Positions 46,037 to 57,489 are shown, numbered from the stretch's first letter. The stretch is 64,000 bases of DNA from Earliella scabrosa (GCA_022605405.1 JABYQQ010000011.1:744001-808000), one strand, 5' to 3'. Notes: generated by a model not told the origin, from the letters alone. Program-made: numbers and translations.

Positions 46037-46628
46037 TCATAAATAGTCCCAATAATGACAGGCCAACGCTATCCCGACGACGCCCACCGCGAGCACAGAG
46101 AGCTTCGCGTCCGCACTCGTCTCCGGGTTCGCGGTTGCGTTTGGGTCGTGATTCCGGCCCATCGCGCTACCTTGTGTAGGAGGCATGTCGGGAGCTGTAT
46201 TGCGCTCGACACCCTGCGTAGCCCTGTCAGTACAGTGCTTGAGGGCATCGCATGAGGTCGGACGTACCGCGTGTATTGATGTTCGCTCACGTCCAGATGG
46301 GACGCTGACCACAGGTAGGGAAGCGAGCGAAGCGCCCGTTGGGTGCATCATGATCTCAAGTCGAGGATTGGGCGATGGACTTGGCACCTCGTCAAGCTGT
46401 GAACGAGCGGTGTATTCAGTCGAAGTTCATGCAGAATGAATAGCTCACTCACGAGGGGATGATCGGATATGGACAGGGGCGCGACCGCAGCACAGACACG
46501 AGAAACGCAGAGTGCTACTGCAGCGGATGTCAGCATCGCAGCTACCCATGAAGCCACAAGCCAGAAAACTTGCCTTGCAGGATCAGCAGCAAGAGATAGC
46601 GAGGGAGACCGGAACGTGAGGGGCGCAT
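46037..46628 (-). CDS. Small secreted, tail-anchored or GPI-type protein (copy 2 of a pair)
   Basis: Four exons, 46574-46628, 46453-46517, 46268-46396, 46037-46213; 141 residues. Signal peptide MRPSRSGLPRYLLLLILQG. Exon 2 gives VALCVSRVCAAVAPLSISD, paralleling the exon 2 of copy 1. Exon 3 holds VPSGRERTSIHA and exon 4 GRNHDPNATANPETSAD, ending KLSVLAVGVVGIALACHYWD. Intron 1 (46518-46573) begins GCAAGT, so it is a GC-AG intron; a GT-only gene finder would stop in it. Intron 3 has a length divisible by three and is open, so it could be wrongly read as coding. Function unknown. Confidence 0.75.
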
Positions 46629-47317
46629 TGAGACAGCCAGGCGAGGCGAGACGGGGCGAGGGGCGAGGGGCGAGGACGAGGAAGACGGGAGGGAAGGGGA
46701 GCGCATCGAGCAGCCAGCAGCCAGCATATAAACGCAATCGGCGATCGTCCCTCGTAGGCCCGCGCAGCCCGAAGGACAGACTCGGAAGGAGGACAGATGC
46801 TAAATCAAGAACCAATCGAAGCGGCGAGCATACTGGACCTCCCGACTCGGACCCAACATCCGCCGCCAGTTGATCGATGGCTCTTCGACGTCAACGCCGT
46901 CTGCGGGACTTGTCAGTTTGGGATCTTGCCCCAGCCTCCTCCGTGATGCTGAAGCTCGAAGATGGGCCACCTAGGCCGACATGTGCGTCTTGCGAGATCC
47001 ATTCATTCATTGCGGACTGGGCGTGTCCACGCTCCCCAGCCTTCGCTACCGTGTCGCTGGAGAAGGGTGCATGGAAGTCGCTCGCTGGCAAGGCGAACGG
47101 TCTAAATATAGCTGCGTCCAGACTTAGATCTAAACATAGCTACGCGAGTGATCGCTGTAAGTGTCTGTTTTTGGATCAATACAAGGTCACACTTCGCCGT
47201 AGTTGCTCACCGATATGCATCGCGGCGCAGGCTATCACCCTGCATCAGTGCTCTATGTATAGTGTCAGCGGCGGCGGTGGTTGAACGTAAACGCTTTGGT
47301 CTGTGCTGGAAGCTTGC

Positions 47318-47414
47318 AGCGCTCGGACTTCCACTTCCAGCCGCCCTCGCGCTGTCGACTCGTCCTGATGATCTGGTGCGCTTGACAGCCTGAGACAGAT
47401 GGGATGGATGGACT
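47318..47414. repeat. Diverged direct repeat, copy 2
   Basis: Partner of 45522-45635; see there. The match suggests that gene and upstream region were duplicated together. Confidence 0.75.
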
Positions 47415-48089
47415 TGGTGTTGTCAGTCCATCCTTCAGAAACGATCACCGGCTATACGTACATGTCAAACGACCAACGTCGACTCGCGACGGGCACATCG
47501 CACGACTCAGAAGTCTCAACTCGTCCACGCGCCCGGCAGCCTAGATCTCCTGATACGATCTCCCCGTCAGCATACCAGGTCGATGAGATGCAGCTCCATA
47601 CGCACCAAAGAGAAGAGCGTGGTCCAAGTTCGACGTGGCCCAAACAGACGAGCAGTTTGTTCCTGTTTGTTCCGGTGCAGCCGGCGCAATCGGCCCGCGC
47701 CACGTGGGCACTTCTGGCCAGCGTCTCCCGAATTCCTCTTCGTCAGTTCTTCCCCTCACGGTGACCTCACCCACCGTGCTTGGTGTCTCTCGTCAACCGC
47801 GACCGCCGAAACCCCACCATCTCTGGTTGACATACATCGCGCATACGCTGAGCTGGGCGCATCGCTTCTTCGTCCCTCGTTCCAATCCTGCGACACTCGA
47901 CTCGCACAGACCCAGACTCCTCCGTAAGCCAGGGTTGGCCAGGATCGCCCGCCGACACCCTCATCGGAGTCATAGCCGTACAGTGACGAGGACTCCGGAG
48001 CGCGTATTGCAAACCAGCCGCAAGTCTGCAGATTCGACGCACGGTCTGTCAGGAGTCAGTAACTCTCAACTCGCTGCCGGGTCTCAGAC

Positions 48090-48345
48090 TATATGCGTCC
48101 CTCAGACCGCGCCAACCGCCGTCTCGTGCTCTCAACTGCATCGAGTCGCACACAAGTGTGCAGTAACGAACGAGATGCCTCTGAAGAGCATCTGGGCGAC
48201 AGATACGACGAGGTATGTCGGCTATATGCGTCCCTCAGACCGTAGCCACCTCCGTCTCACGCTTCCAGTCTCACATAGGTGTGCAGCAAAAGCTAAGCCG
48301 CCTCTGAACAGCATCTGGGCGACAGATGGGGCGAGGGTGCAGTCA
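48090..48345 (+). repeat. Imperfect tandem duplication, period 133 bp
   Basis: Units begin at 48090 and 48223 with TATATGCGTCCCTCAGACCG, share GTGTGCAG, GCCTCTGAA.AGCATCTGGG and CGACAGAT at equal spacing, and differ by substitutions and small indels. Confidence 0.85.
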
Positions 48346-48894
48346 AGGTATGTCCTGGGGACTCGTGGGCGGTGATATGAGTCTTGTTCCACGCTGATGC
48401 TCTCGCTGTCTTCCTAGGCTGCCCTTGCCGCCGTCTCGGACCGTCAGGTTCCAGGACAGTCGGTCAGTCAATCGGGTATCCAAGCAAGGTACTAGTGCTA
48501 GTGGAAGTACAACACGAAAAGGAACGAGCGCAGGTGAAGTGTACGACCTGAAATTGTCTACAAAAGAATGTCACGGAGGTATGTCCGTCCCAAATTACCG
48601 CAAATTTTAAGCTCTCGAAATCTGACCCGACCTTGCAGCGCCTTCGTAGGTCGGGCTACAGTGCCGACCGGGAAGCATGCGACTGGCTCAAGCACAGTGA
48701 GGCCTGAGGCGAAAACGAGAACAACGCCGCGATGCGGTGGGCTCCAACCGAAGAACCACCCTCGTCCTGTCCCGTCTTGAGCTCGTCGATGTGCACAAGC
48801 ATCCGCCCTCCCACCTCGACCAGCACCCGCCGCCAAGTCACGGTCCAGTCCGACCCACGTCTTCTCGTCTCGTCTTGTCTCGTCGCTCCCCGTA

Positions 48895-50052
48895 TCACAG
48901 CGCAAGCACGACCGCAAAGACCGCCATCGCAGCCGACCCTCCCAATCCCAAACCGAGTCCACGCTCGACCCTGAGCGCCGCGCCGTTGTCGAACGTCTCC
49001 CCGCTCGGGAACACGGGCCCCGTCTGTGCGTCCGGGGCGGGTGCCGTTGTCATCGCCCGCGCAGCGGTTGCACTCGCGGCGGTCGCGTTCACGGCTGTCG
49101 CGTTGACGAGGCCGGACGCGGACGCGGACGCGCTGTTGCTGATGGTGAGGGTGAGGCTGGCGTCCCCGGATGCGCTCGCGGCGAGCGACGCCGAGCTGGA
49201 CCCGGAGGGCGCGAGCGAGCTGGCGACGGGCGAGGCGGGGATAGGGGATGCATGCTGTCAATACGAAGGAGCGGAGGATCATGTCAGTACCCATCCACGC
49301 CCGACCGTCGTGCAAGAAGACACTCACCGCGCTCGCGGGCGGAAGAACCGCAGTGGACGGTCGCTCCGCGCTCGGTGAGGGCGTGTGTACGGCCTGCGAG
49401 TGGGGTTTCTGAGAGGGCGCGGGAGGCGGGGGAGCATGAGGAGGAGCAGGAGCAGGAGGGGGCGCGGGGTGCGTGCTGGGATGCGGCGATGGGGCGCGAG
49501 TCGGAGTAGAGGGGGCCGGGGCGGTGATCGTCGTGACGCGCACGCTGGACACCGTGATCGTGACCGTGGCGCGAGGCGGGGGGAGCGGAGGGAGGGCGGT
49601 CGACGAGAGCGAGTGCCGGGTCGCGGAGGACGCCGTGAAGACTCGGGACACGGTCGCGGGCTGGGATAGGGTGCTGGTGCGGGCCGAGCTGAAGGATAGT
49701 GAAGTGTGCCCTGTCGGCTGGGTGGTAGAGGAGAGGATGGCGGTAAGCGTGGAGCGCGGGGGAAAGACGAATGGCTGAGGGTGAGTGAGGTGCGTGTCGG
49801 GAGACTCACCAGTGCGCTCACGTCTTCAACCACACGTTCTAGGACGTCGACCGGACCGCGCTGGACCACTGCGCCGCGCACTGGCACGCAAAGAAAGAAG
49901 ACAAGACCGAACGAACGAAAGGTTAGCGCATACGCTCGCAAGCCTCCATATACGGAACGCGCGGATGATCAGATTAGGAGCACACACGCACCGTGCGCAG
50001 ACGCGACGAAGAGCGCGAGGAGTGCCTTGAAGCTCAAGCTGGCGCACCGCAT
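48895..50052 (-). CDS. GPI-anchored Pro/Ser/Ala-rich surface protein
   Basis: Four exons, 49992-50052, 49810-49880, 49328-49717, 48895-49254, with phases 1, 0, 0; 293 residues. Signal peptide MRCASLSFKALLALFVASAH. Exon 2 encodes VQRGPVDVLERVVEDVSAL. Exon 3 has ATVTITVSSVRVTTITAP and a proline-rich run. Exon 4 starts HASPIPASPVASSLAPSGSS, very like the start of the last exon of the gene at 61625, and ends in a hydrophobic tail (GSAAMAVFAVVLAL), as GPI proteins do. N-glycosylation-type NAT sites are present (NATAVNATA). Likely cell-surface; function unknown. Confidence 0.8.
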
Positions 50053-51235
50053 CCTGTCCTGTTCTGTCCTATCCCGGGAGTAGAGGGGAGGGGAGGGGTC
50101 GGGCGCGAGGGCGATCCGGGGCAACCTCGCTGCCCCCCTGCCCCTGTGCGCGCCCTTTATACCGACTGCACGCTGCCAGGAACGGAACGGGCCGCGTCTC
50201 TCTCGAGTGCTGGGGTGCTTCCAGCCGGGAAGGTCCTACGGCTTGGAGGCATGGAACTGGAACTTGGAAGGCCTGAGAACGCGGAAGGGCCGCACGTCGA
50301 GCGACGTCGTTCTGCTTCCCCATCAGCCCGTGCGGGCTCGGAGCGAGCGAACAACTCCGAATGGGCGTGATAGGAGGAAGGGGGATGAGGAAGGGGGCGA
50401 ATTGCGAGTCGCGAGTCGCGATGCCTGACCGGTGTTCCTGGGCGCCTGGTCTGGAGAAGCCCATCTGCCCAACGGAGAGTCAAGAACGAGGGCGGATCCA
50501 AGCGCGAGGGGCACCGGGGCGAATCGCGCGTACTTGCGGCCAGGGCTGGTGCGGCGGAGCTCCCGTTCCGGGGCGGGACTGCTCCCGTGCAGACGCACTA
50601 GTCGGTTTGAATGCGGCGAGGAGATTCAGGAGAAGACGCGTTTTGGGCGCAGGGGGAGGGAGGCCGGACAGCACGCGCGCGCGCTGTATCGCCGGGGGCG
50701 TGTATTGCGGCCGGATGGAACGATTGAGCGATTGGGAGGGGGAAGGGGGGAAGGGGAGATGATGGGACCTTGCACGCGCGCATTCGACGACGTTGAATGG
50801 CGTGTAGGATGGCGTGTAAGATGGCTGGGCTTGGGAAGGAAGTTGCTATTGGGTCCGGGAGGGGGACGAGAGCGGGCAAGCTCCGCACTCGATCTGTGAG
50901 CTACAACACGAAGTCGACGGCGGATCGTGGTGGGATAAAGCAAGTCTAGGTGAGTACCATCTTATATGCAGGCGGAGTCGGTCCGATTCCGCGTATCTCG
51001 TTCGAGCGGGAAGGTGAGCGGTGAGGAAGGAGTTCGCGCCGTCTTTGGAAACGGACCCGGAGTCTGGAGAACTTTGTGAGGTCTTGGCGTGACTGGATGA
51101 GGCTATGAACCTGATGAGTGGTTCTGCGAATGCCCCCAATGTAATAGGTGATGTGATGAGTTGATGACCCCAGCATACCCCCGTTCCCGTAATATCCACA
51201 CGTCCTACGCTGAGATATAGGCAGGCTATCGCATA
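50053..51235. other. Intergenic
   Basis: TATA box of the preceding gene at 50155-50161, otherwise overlapping short ORFs without support. Confidence 0.5.
50155..50161 (-). promoter_or_regulatory. TATA box
   Basis: TATAAAG on the minus strand, 103 bp upstream of the ATG at 50052. Confidence 0.55.
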
Positions 51236-52420
51236 TCAACATGCAATGGTCATGATCAACCCAATAGTGCTAGCAATGATAACGAGGATAGACTTCACGT
51301 CGCAAGCTCGTGCCACATCATTACTAGTACTGCTAGGTTTAACCCCCAGAGTACCAGACTGGTGAGTGTGACTGGGACTGTTAGTGCCCGAGTCAGAAGC
51401 TTGGCTTGTGATGTTCACCATGGAAGCAGTGGTAGAAGGAGTGATTGTCGGAGGCGTGCCAGGAATTGGAGTAGCAGTGGAGAGTGTAGCAGGCTGAGGG
51501 CGGGTATATGTCGGGTCCTTGGTAAACGGCACATTCGTACCGGAATTCGTATCGGATCGAGACATGCTGTGGGCTGCCACCTTGCTGCTTGACTCAATGG
51601 TCTCCATATTGGACGTGACAGTGGAGCTTTGCAGAGACGGATCCATTGCTGTCTGGATGCTGGACTCGGAGTCGGAAGGGACGGGTGCGAGGCTGGTATC
51701 TTGAGTCACTGTGGTGGTGATAAGCACCGTACGCGTAAATATGGAAGAATCCGACGCTGTCACTGGCCCGGGCACGCCCCCGGTTCCAGATACAATGACT
51801 GGCGGAGGGAAGGCGACTCCCGGCCCGCCGCTGCCTGGTCCTGCCAGTGGGTACAAGAAGAGATGGTGCAGGCAAAGTGAGTGTGGTTGGTACTGCTTGT
51901 CAGCTGTGAGTTTTATCAAAGGAGCTTACCATCTAGTAAATGTCGCGCTGCCATATCACGAGATCCAGAAATTGACGACGATGACGAGCTTCTTGACGAG
52001 TGATCGGAGTGATCAGACTCAATGGATGTGGTGAACAGAGTTGGAACGACACCGTGACTCGTCGTATCAACAACGAACAACGGTGGTGTCAGGGGTGTGG
52101 TATGCTGGAGAGGGATTGGGTCCGCCGTGAACCGTGCTGAATCGCCGGACGGCTGGCAAGAGTAGTACGCAAGGGTCGGCATGAAGAATGAGACATGGTT
52201 GAGTCGATCCTAGGTCACAAGGGACGTACCTTGGTAGTCTGGAGATCAACAAGGGAGGTCGTCTCATAGTTCGCGCTATGGGCTAGTTGGAAGGAGACAA
52301 TAATCAGGAGTCTATCGGTGTAGCTGCCAAGAGGATGAATACGTGCTTACCTAGACTAGAGCACGTAAAAGCAACAGCCATACCCATGCACTGAACCCGT
52401 TTGAGTAGGATTGCATGCAT
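51236..52420 (-). CDS. GPI-anchored Ser/Thr-rich surface protein
   Basis: Exons 52351-52420 (70 nt), 52230-52282, 51930-52152 and 51236-51840; 316 residues. Signal region MAVAFTCSSLG after MHAILLKRVQC. Exon 2 (AHSANYETTSLVDLQTTK) corresponds by position and size to the HSA/HGA exon of neighbours. The last exon starts GPGSGGPGVAFPPPVIVSGT, resembles IVSRTGSVFGP in the next gene, is Ser/Thr-rich (TVTSNMETIESSSKVAAHSM), and ends in a hydrophobic tail (DVKSILVIIASTIGLIMTI). No known domain; presumably an O-glycosylated surface protein. Confidence 0.78.
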
Positions 52421-52789
52421 CGTAGTATTGAAGTCAAGGCAGCGCCTCCCGGAGACAGAGGGAAAGAGGGATGAGTATGGGTGTCGAGATATGGCAGACC
52501 GATTGCGAACTCGGAGTGTTTATGAATCAGGACTGACAAGAGAAATGGTATCTATCGCATAACTGTCATGAGTGGCCATATCTATCACGGTAACCATTCT
52601 GCTCTCTTTGATATCAGCCATGCGCCGATTCAACTGGATGAACAAAAATAGTGTCCAATAGTAGGAAATAGAACAGGGACGGACGATACTGGTACACTGG
52701 GAGGCACGCAGGAATTCTATCGTCATCATGTCTCGGTGCCACTCTAGGCGCTGCAAAGATGAGCTAATGTGTTCACTCGGACTGCCCAC
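52421..52789. other. Intergenic
   Basis: Promoter side of the preceding gene (CATAAAC at 52518-52524, about 100 bp from the ATG) and 3' end of the next one. Confidence 0.5.
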
Positions 52790-53886
52790 TTACAAGCCGA
52801 GGACAACAACAGCACCGACCAAGACCACGACTCCGACAGCAACCGAGGCTGTCGGACCCAGACCTCGTCCCACCCGTGCACCGTCTTTCCGAGGCTTGTT
52901 GATGTCGGAGGCGCTTGTTCCATTGCTGATGCTGGTTCTGTCCTGCACGTTCGGCGCCGTCTCCGGAGATGGGAGTACCATCGATGTAGTGGACGCGAAT
53001 GGTACAAACGTGATATGCTCGGAAGGATATAGAGGTGTAGGGGCGGCTTGAGGATCGGAAGCGAGTCGACTGGATAGGATATAAGGAGGTACTTTCGAGA
53101 CGAGTGGAAGGCCTGATATGGACGAGACGTGAACCGGAGGGGTCTGTGAGGCGAGCTCAGGAGAAGTCAAGAACGAGGTGGCAGTTAGAGAAGGGAAATT
53201 GATTGATATGGGAGGAGCAGCCGATGTAGATGTAGCAATATGAGAGCTTGTAGGCACTCTGCTTGAGGGATCGCGCGAGCTTGAGGTGCTTTCTGAGGCT
53301 GAGTCTGAATGTGGTGGGGGGATTTCTTCGCTCTGTTGAGAAGTGCTCCATGGCATTGAGAGTTTCAGAGACTGATGAGCGCTCAAGGTCGAGGAATGGG
53401 GCTGAGCGGCGGATAGGGTCGTGACCGTGGTACTGACATCGTACGGATGAGTGGGTGCAGGCCCAAATACACTTCCGGTTCTAGAGACGATGCAGGCCGG
53501 CGTGCCGGGGAAGCTGAAGCGGTCAGGACCACAATCCAGATCCTGCAACAAATCAAGATACGCAGACGTCATGAGTACTGAGTCCATACTGGAAGAATCA
53601 TAGTCCTCGTCATAGATATGACAAGAAGTACACTCACAGCCATTGGGTCTGTAGACAATGTCAGACGGGATTTGTATACACTGTGCGCGCCGTCTTCTAA
53701 GTCTACCTTCAGGACTATCAGGCGATGCGACCTTGAGCGGGCTTGTTGGACTCTCGACGGACGTTGGGATGTTGGTTTCAGGTGGAGTAGTAGTGAGAAT
53801 TTACGAAACGTCTGGAACTGTCAACGTTATCCTGCTCGCGCGGAGAAAGTCAGTACGCTAATAATATGAGCGGGCTGAAAGTTCAT
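52790..53886 (-). CDS. GPI-type Ser/Thr-rich protein with odd intron 1 donor
   Basis: Exons 53832-53886 (55 nt, phase 1), 53639-53694 (56 nt, phase 0) and 52790-53542; 287 residues if spliced so. First exon MNFQPAHIISVLTFSARAG is signal-like. Exon 2 reads DGAHSVYKSRLTLSTDPMA and has the same 56-nt size as in the gene at 54473. The last exon (DLDCGPDRFSFPGTPACIVS) is Ser/Thr-rich and ends SVAVGVVVLVGAVVVLG, a GPI-type tail. Intron 1 would begin GATAAC, neither GT nor GC, although phase, exon size and a TATA-like box 105 bp upstream all fit. Either the gene is broken at this site, or another first exon exists. Intron 1 (137 bp) is also longer than in the neighbours. Confidence 0.6.
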
Positions 53887-54472
53887 AACTCACAATAACC
53901 ATTGGCCGAAATCAGAGCTGAAGCCTCCTGCAACATGGGCTTGGTGGGATGAGTGCGACGACGGAAATGGACATGAAGAGGACGAATGCGTGATATATAT
54001 CATTGACATGCGCTGATATCGCACGAGTACAGTGTCCGAGCCAGATCGAAGCGATGGTTGTCCAGTGGGTTTGGTGGCAGTTGCCCGTGATTCCGTCTTC
54101 CCCTCTCCGAGTCAAGATCTGACACTTGTCTTGCGCGCAACATCATGAACCTCGATCATCTTCGCATTGTACGAAGTCGATGACAATCGTGTGAGCACAG
54201 GTTGCGGGCCGGAACGCATGGCTCGCCATCAGCCCATCCATCTAGCTTCACGATGACCATCGACAAGAGCCTGAAAATATGCACAGCCCAGGCAGAGCCA
54301 AGCTTCTTATAATGCCAATGTATGTACTCACCCACTGAGAGTTGAATTTCTGGACTCCCGGCCAGTCGGACGCACTGCAGGACGGTGTTCGTCATGGCGG
54401 AATCGAGAAGCGCCAGCACACGCTTATAGATATCAGGCAACTGCGGTCTACCAGCGCGATCTGTCAGAAGTA
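53887..54472. other. Intergenic
   Basis: TATA-like tract at 53991-54002 for the preceding gene; no other gene supported. Confidence 0.5.
53991..54002 (-). promoter_or_regulatory. TATA-like box
   Basis: TGATATATATCA, about 105-115 bp upstream of the ATG at 53886, which favours that start. Confidence 0.5.
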
Positions 54473-55593
54473 TCAGACAAAGACCGCCACCACAGCAACA
54501 ACGGCAGTAACAATGACCGAGACTATCTTTGTCCCGCCTTCGCCCCCCAACACCGTCGACTTCACTATGCCACTGTTCGATGAGTGCACTTGCGGGGTGT
54601 CAATGTCGGTAACGTTAGCATCAGCGTTCGGTGACGTGTTCGTCAGATTGTAGGTGATGGAAGCAGCAGAAGCCACGGAGGCAGCGACGGGTACACCGGG
54701 AGAAACGGTGATCGTCATGCTTTTCTGTCGCGCGTCGGATGAGGGCACGCTCTCGAAAGTCGGCGAAACGCTGGTCTCGGAGTAATTGATGCTCGGGCTG
54801 CGCGTCCCACTTTGGCTCGTGCTGACCGCAGGATTCGTGTGGCTGCCGGGCAGCACGGTGATGACCGTCACCGTGAATGCGGGTTGAGGACGTGGTGAAG
54901 CTGTGTCCAGCGGCGGGGGATCCGGAGTTGTCACTGCACCACGCAAAGGATTGCCACCAGTCACTACGGGCGCTGTAGGAATGCTCGGGAAGCTTGGGGC
55001 TAGCGTGATCCATTCGTCTAAAGGGTCGATTATAATTGACGGCTGAATGGGTGAAGATATAATATGAGTATTGATGCCGGTCGCAATCCTGCAGCGCAAT
55101 GCGAGGGACCTACTGAGGTGAGCGTTGTCAGGGGAAGCATGGTACTAGAGTGCGAGGAATATCCAGCGCGCAACGGAGAGTAAGATGCTGCGAGACTCGA
55201 TGACAGTCCAGACGATGAGATTGGCTGCAGGGAAGAGCCGACATCCGGTGGCGGTAGCGTGAGACTACGAGCGGCGTGTGTCTCAGCCGCAAACCTGAAG
55301 TTGACAGGTTCAGGCAGTACCGGAGGAGCAGAGCTCGCTGTGCTACAACTGTCATCCTGCGCAAGCGAAATCAGTATTGTGCACAAACATCGACATCAAC
55401 CCTGAATTTAGGAGAAGCCTGGAAGTGCGACACGTACGTGTTCACAAATCTCGATTGAAGCTCCCAAGGTATTCCCAAGACGCGCACTATGAACTGAATG
55501 GAAATTTAGGCTAGGCGGGTCGGAGAGAGCGGCCTGCTCACCTGCAGTAGTTGCAGCACAAAGAAACGTGCTAAGAAGGTGGAAACAGTACAT
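54473..55593 (-). CDS. GPI-anchored Ser/Thr-rich surface protein (block 1)
   Basis: Exons 55542-55593 (52 nt), 55438-55493 (56 nt), 55114-55356, 54473-55042; 306 residues, phases 1, 0, 0. Signal peptide MYCFHLLSTFLCAATTAG. Exon 2: VHSARLGNTLGASIEICEH. Exon 3 contains ARSLTLPPPDVGSSLQPI. Exon 4 begins PSIIIDPLDEWITLAPSFPS, is Ser/Thr/Pro-rich, contains SMTITVSPGVPVAASVA and ends IVSVIVTAVVAVVAVFV, a GPI-type tail. The gene at 58027-59114 is a paralogue with the same exon sizes but with frame damage. Function unknown. Confidence 0.8.
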
Positions 55594-56231
55594 GATCTGG
55601 CACGATAGATGGATCTAGCGAAAGTCGCAAGAGGTGAACCGGAGGAAGGGTCGCCGAATGTGGGGAGTCGCCAGAAGGGTAAGTCACACAGGAACAGTTG
55701 ACGAGGATGCCGCTATTATACCCTCCTGTAGAGCGCTACTGCGGCGTGGGCCAATGCCCTCTTGAGACGTTGGCGGCGGCGTTGGAGACAGATCATGACC
55801 ATTTGTACTGTGACACGGAGGGTACACTGCACAAGCTGAGACTGAGATCATAGGAGACGTGCCATGCGCCTCAAGAGGATGACGTGCCAGTGGTGGTTGA
55901 GATTCAATCAAGTTGCCTGCCATAAGCGAAGGTAAGCGATCGCGCGCGTCTTGAACGGGCCGGTTCCCGCCAGTCGCTCGTCTTTCGCTGCGTCCGACTT
56001 GCTGCGTCCAACATCCTTTTACTCACAGACGTGGCTCCTAGCCAACGATTGGGTGGCTCTGGGATATCCACCTTCTATGTCGTAACAAGCTCACATAGAG
56101 AGCACAAACATGGTGCCGGCCGCCGCCCGCAACAACCGCCGTTCCAGGGCAGCTCTCCGAGTCTCGCCTCCCACTAAAACTGCGTCAAATGGGTTCACGT
56201 CCGGCCCTTGAATGCAGCCTCGTAGGCTGAC
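55594..56231. other. Promoter side of the 54.5-kb gene, duplicated at 59.1-59.5 kb
   Basis: 55700-55830 resembles 59225-59330 (shared CTGTAGAGCGCT, CGGCGTG, GGAGACAG.TCATGA). A TATA-like box lies 120 bp from the ATG in both copies. No gene inside. Confidence 0.6.
55713..55720 (-). promoter_or_regulatory. TATA-like box
   Basis: TATAATAG on the minus strand, 120 bp upstream of the ATG at 55593; the duplicated copy at 59234 has the same distance. Confidence 0.55.
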
Positions 56232-56305
56232 GTCTTGGATTAACATTAGGAGAAACTCAGACAGCCAAATACAACTTGATCCGCCAGAGCAACACTGATC
56301 GAGAT
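56232..56305 (-). pseudogene. Relic of the 3' end of a 59.95-kb-type gene
   Basis: This 74-bp stretch matches 59941-60008, the tail coding end of the gene at 59951. Plus-strand words GTCTTGGATTA, ACTCAGA.AGCCAAATACAA and AACACTGAT are shared in order. On the minus strand it still reads SVALADQVVFGCLSFS followed by a stop, against SVAVAFVFGFLSLSQC in the intact gene. Nothing of the rest of that gene is found upstream, so only the tail survived. Confidence 0.7.
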
Positions 56306-56422
56306 CGCACACCGATGAGACGCATCATATACTACATGACAAGGAAAGGCTAGCGCTGCAGATGATGCGAACTTTGAATTTGAGGACTGGAGATGAGGGA
56401 ATAGGACACTAGCCATCTCTGG

Positions 56423-57489
56423 TTACACGCATACAACAATTAAAACACCGATCGCGGCAGCTTTGACGTGGTCAATCGAGAGCAAACCTCGTCCCCCCGG
56501 TGCGGCATTGCTTGTAGCTACTGGATACTTCTCCAACTTTGTACTCATGGTGCTGCTCCCTCTCGGATTGAGGGCGGATTCCGCTGTATGCGACCAAGTC
56601 GCCCCGACCGGCGGTGATGATGCGCTCTGCTTGGCTGGCATAGTAATGATGATAGTGGACCCACCGATCGAGGCAGGAGGCGGAAGATGGAAGGAAAGAG
56701 GCGCAGGACTTAGAGGTAATGGTGCTGCAGGTGTAGTTGAAGCAGAAGGCTCCACTGGAATTAGGGTGGGTGAATCCGCATCGACGCTCGAAAGGAGACT
56801 GGTAATTTGTCCTTGCGACGGAGTGGAGGTTCCGAGCGTACTTGGAAGTAATGACAGGCTTGCAGAGCTGCGTACTGGTATACTGTCTGAGGACACAGAC
56901 ATATCGAGCGACACGGTGCTTGATTCCGAGTCCGAACCTGAGGTAGGGGTAGATGAATGTCGGGCCGTTACCGAGTCACTTGTGATTTGAGGAGTGCTTG
57001 AAGAGAGTGTAGGTGTAGGTTCGACAATGGACCCCGGTGGCGTCACCGCTACGCTGGTAGTAGTTGATGGGGTATACGAGGGGATTGTCACTGGCCCCGA
57101 AAGCGAGTTTACAGCATGAGAAGGTGGTGATAGATTGGATGGGAAGACGGCGCCCTGTATTTCGGCCAGGTGTGCGATCAAGGTGAGTGACCGGCCTGAG
57201 CTATCTAAAATTGAACAGGGGAACTCACCGGGATTTGGGTCCCCGATGGGCATAGAACATTCCCGTGCTGACAACATGGTGTGACTCCTTTTGAGCATTG
57301 ACTTAAAACAAGAGGTCGAACGTACGTTGTCCACGTTCATAGCTACCGCCTCCGGATTTTCTTCACCGCTAATCACAAGCTGCACTGGACAAAACGGATT
57401 CACAAGAAATGCTTACATTGTGGACGAACCCACTCACCCTGAGCTACGAGGGTGAGAATCAGGAACGCACTTCCATGCAACTGGTGCAT
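56423..57489 (-). CDS. GPI-type Ser/Thr-rich surface protein
   Basis: Exons 57438-57489 (52 nt), 57326-57384, 57229-57267 (39 nt), 56423-57154; 293 residues. Signal peptide MHQLHGSAFLILTLVAQG. Exon 2: VQLVISGEENPEAVAMNVDN. The tiny exon 3 encodes HGNVLCPSGTQIP. The last exon (GAVFPSNLSPPSHAV) is rich in Ser, Thr and Pro and ends DHVKAAAIGVLIVVCV, a short hydrophobic tail. An unspliced reading of introns 2 and 3 is open and would give a different middle; phases and the pattern of neighbouring genes favour the spliced form. Function unknown. Confidence 0.72.

Larger units (their letters stand above)
46629..48894. other. Intergenic with duplications
   Basis: Holds the second copy of the diverged direct repeat (47318-47414) and a 133-bp tandem duplication (48090-48345). 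A plus-strand frame at 47635-48375 runs through the latter but has no start context or domain; I do not call it. Confidence 0.5.

Noticed and set aside
47635..48375. 246-codon plus-strand ORF
   Set aside because: Runs through the 133-bp tandem duplication, without start context, signal or domain.
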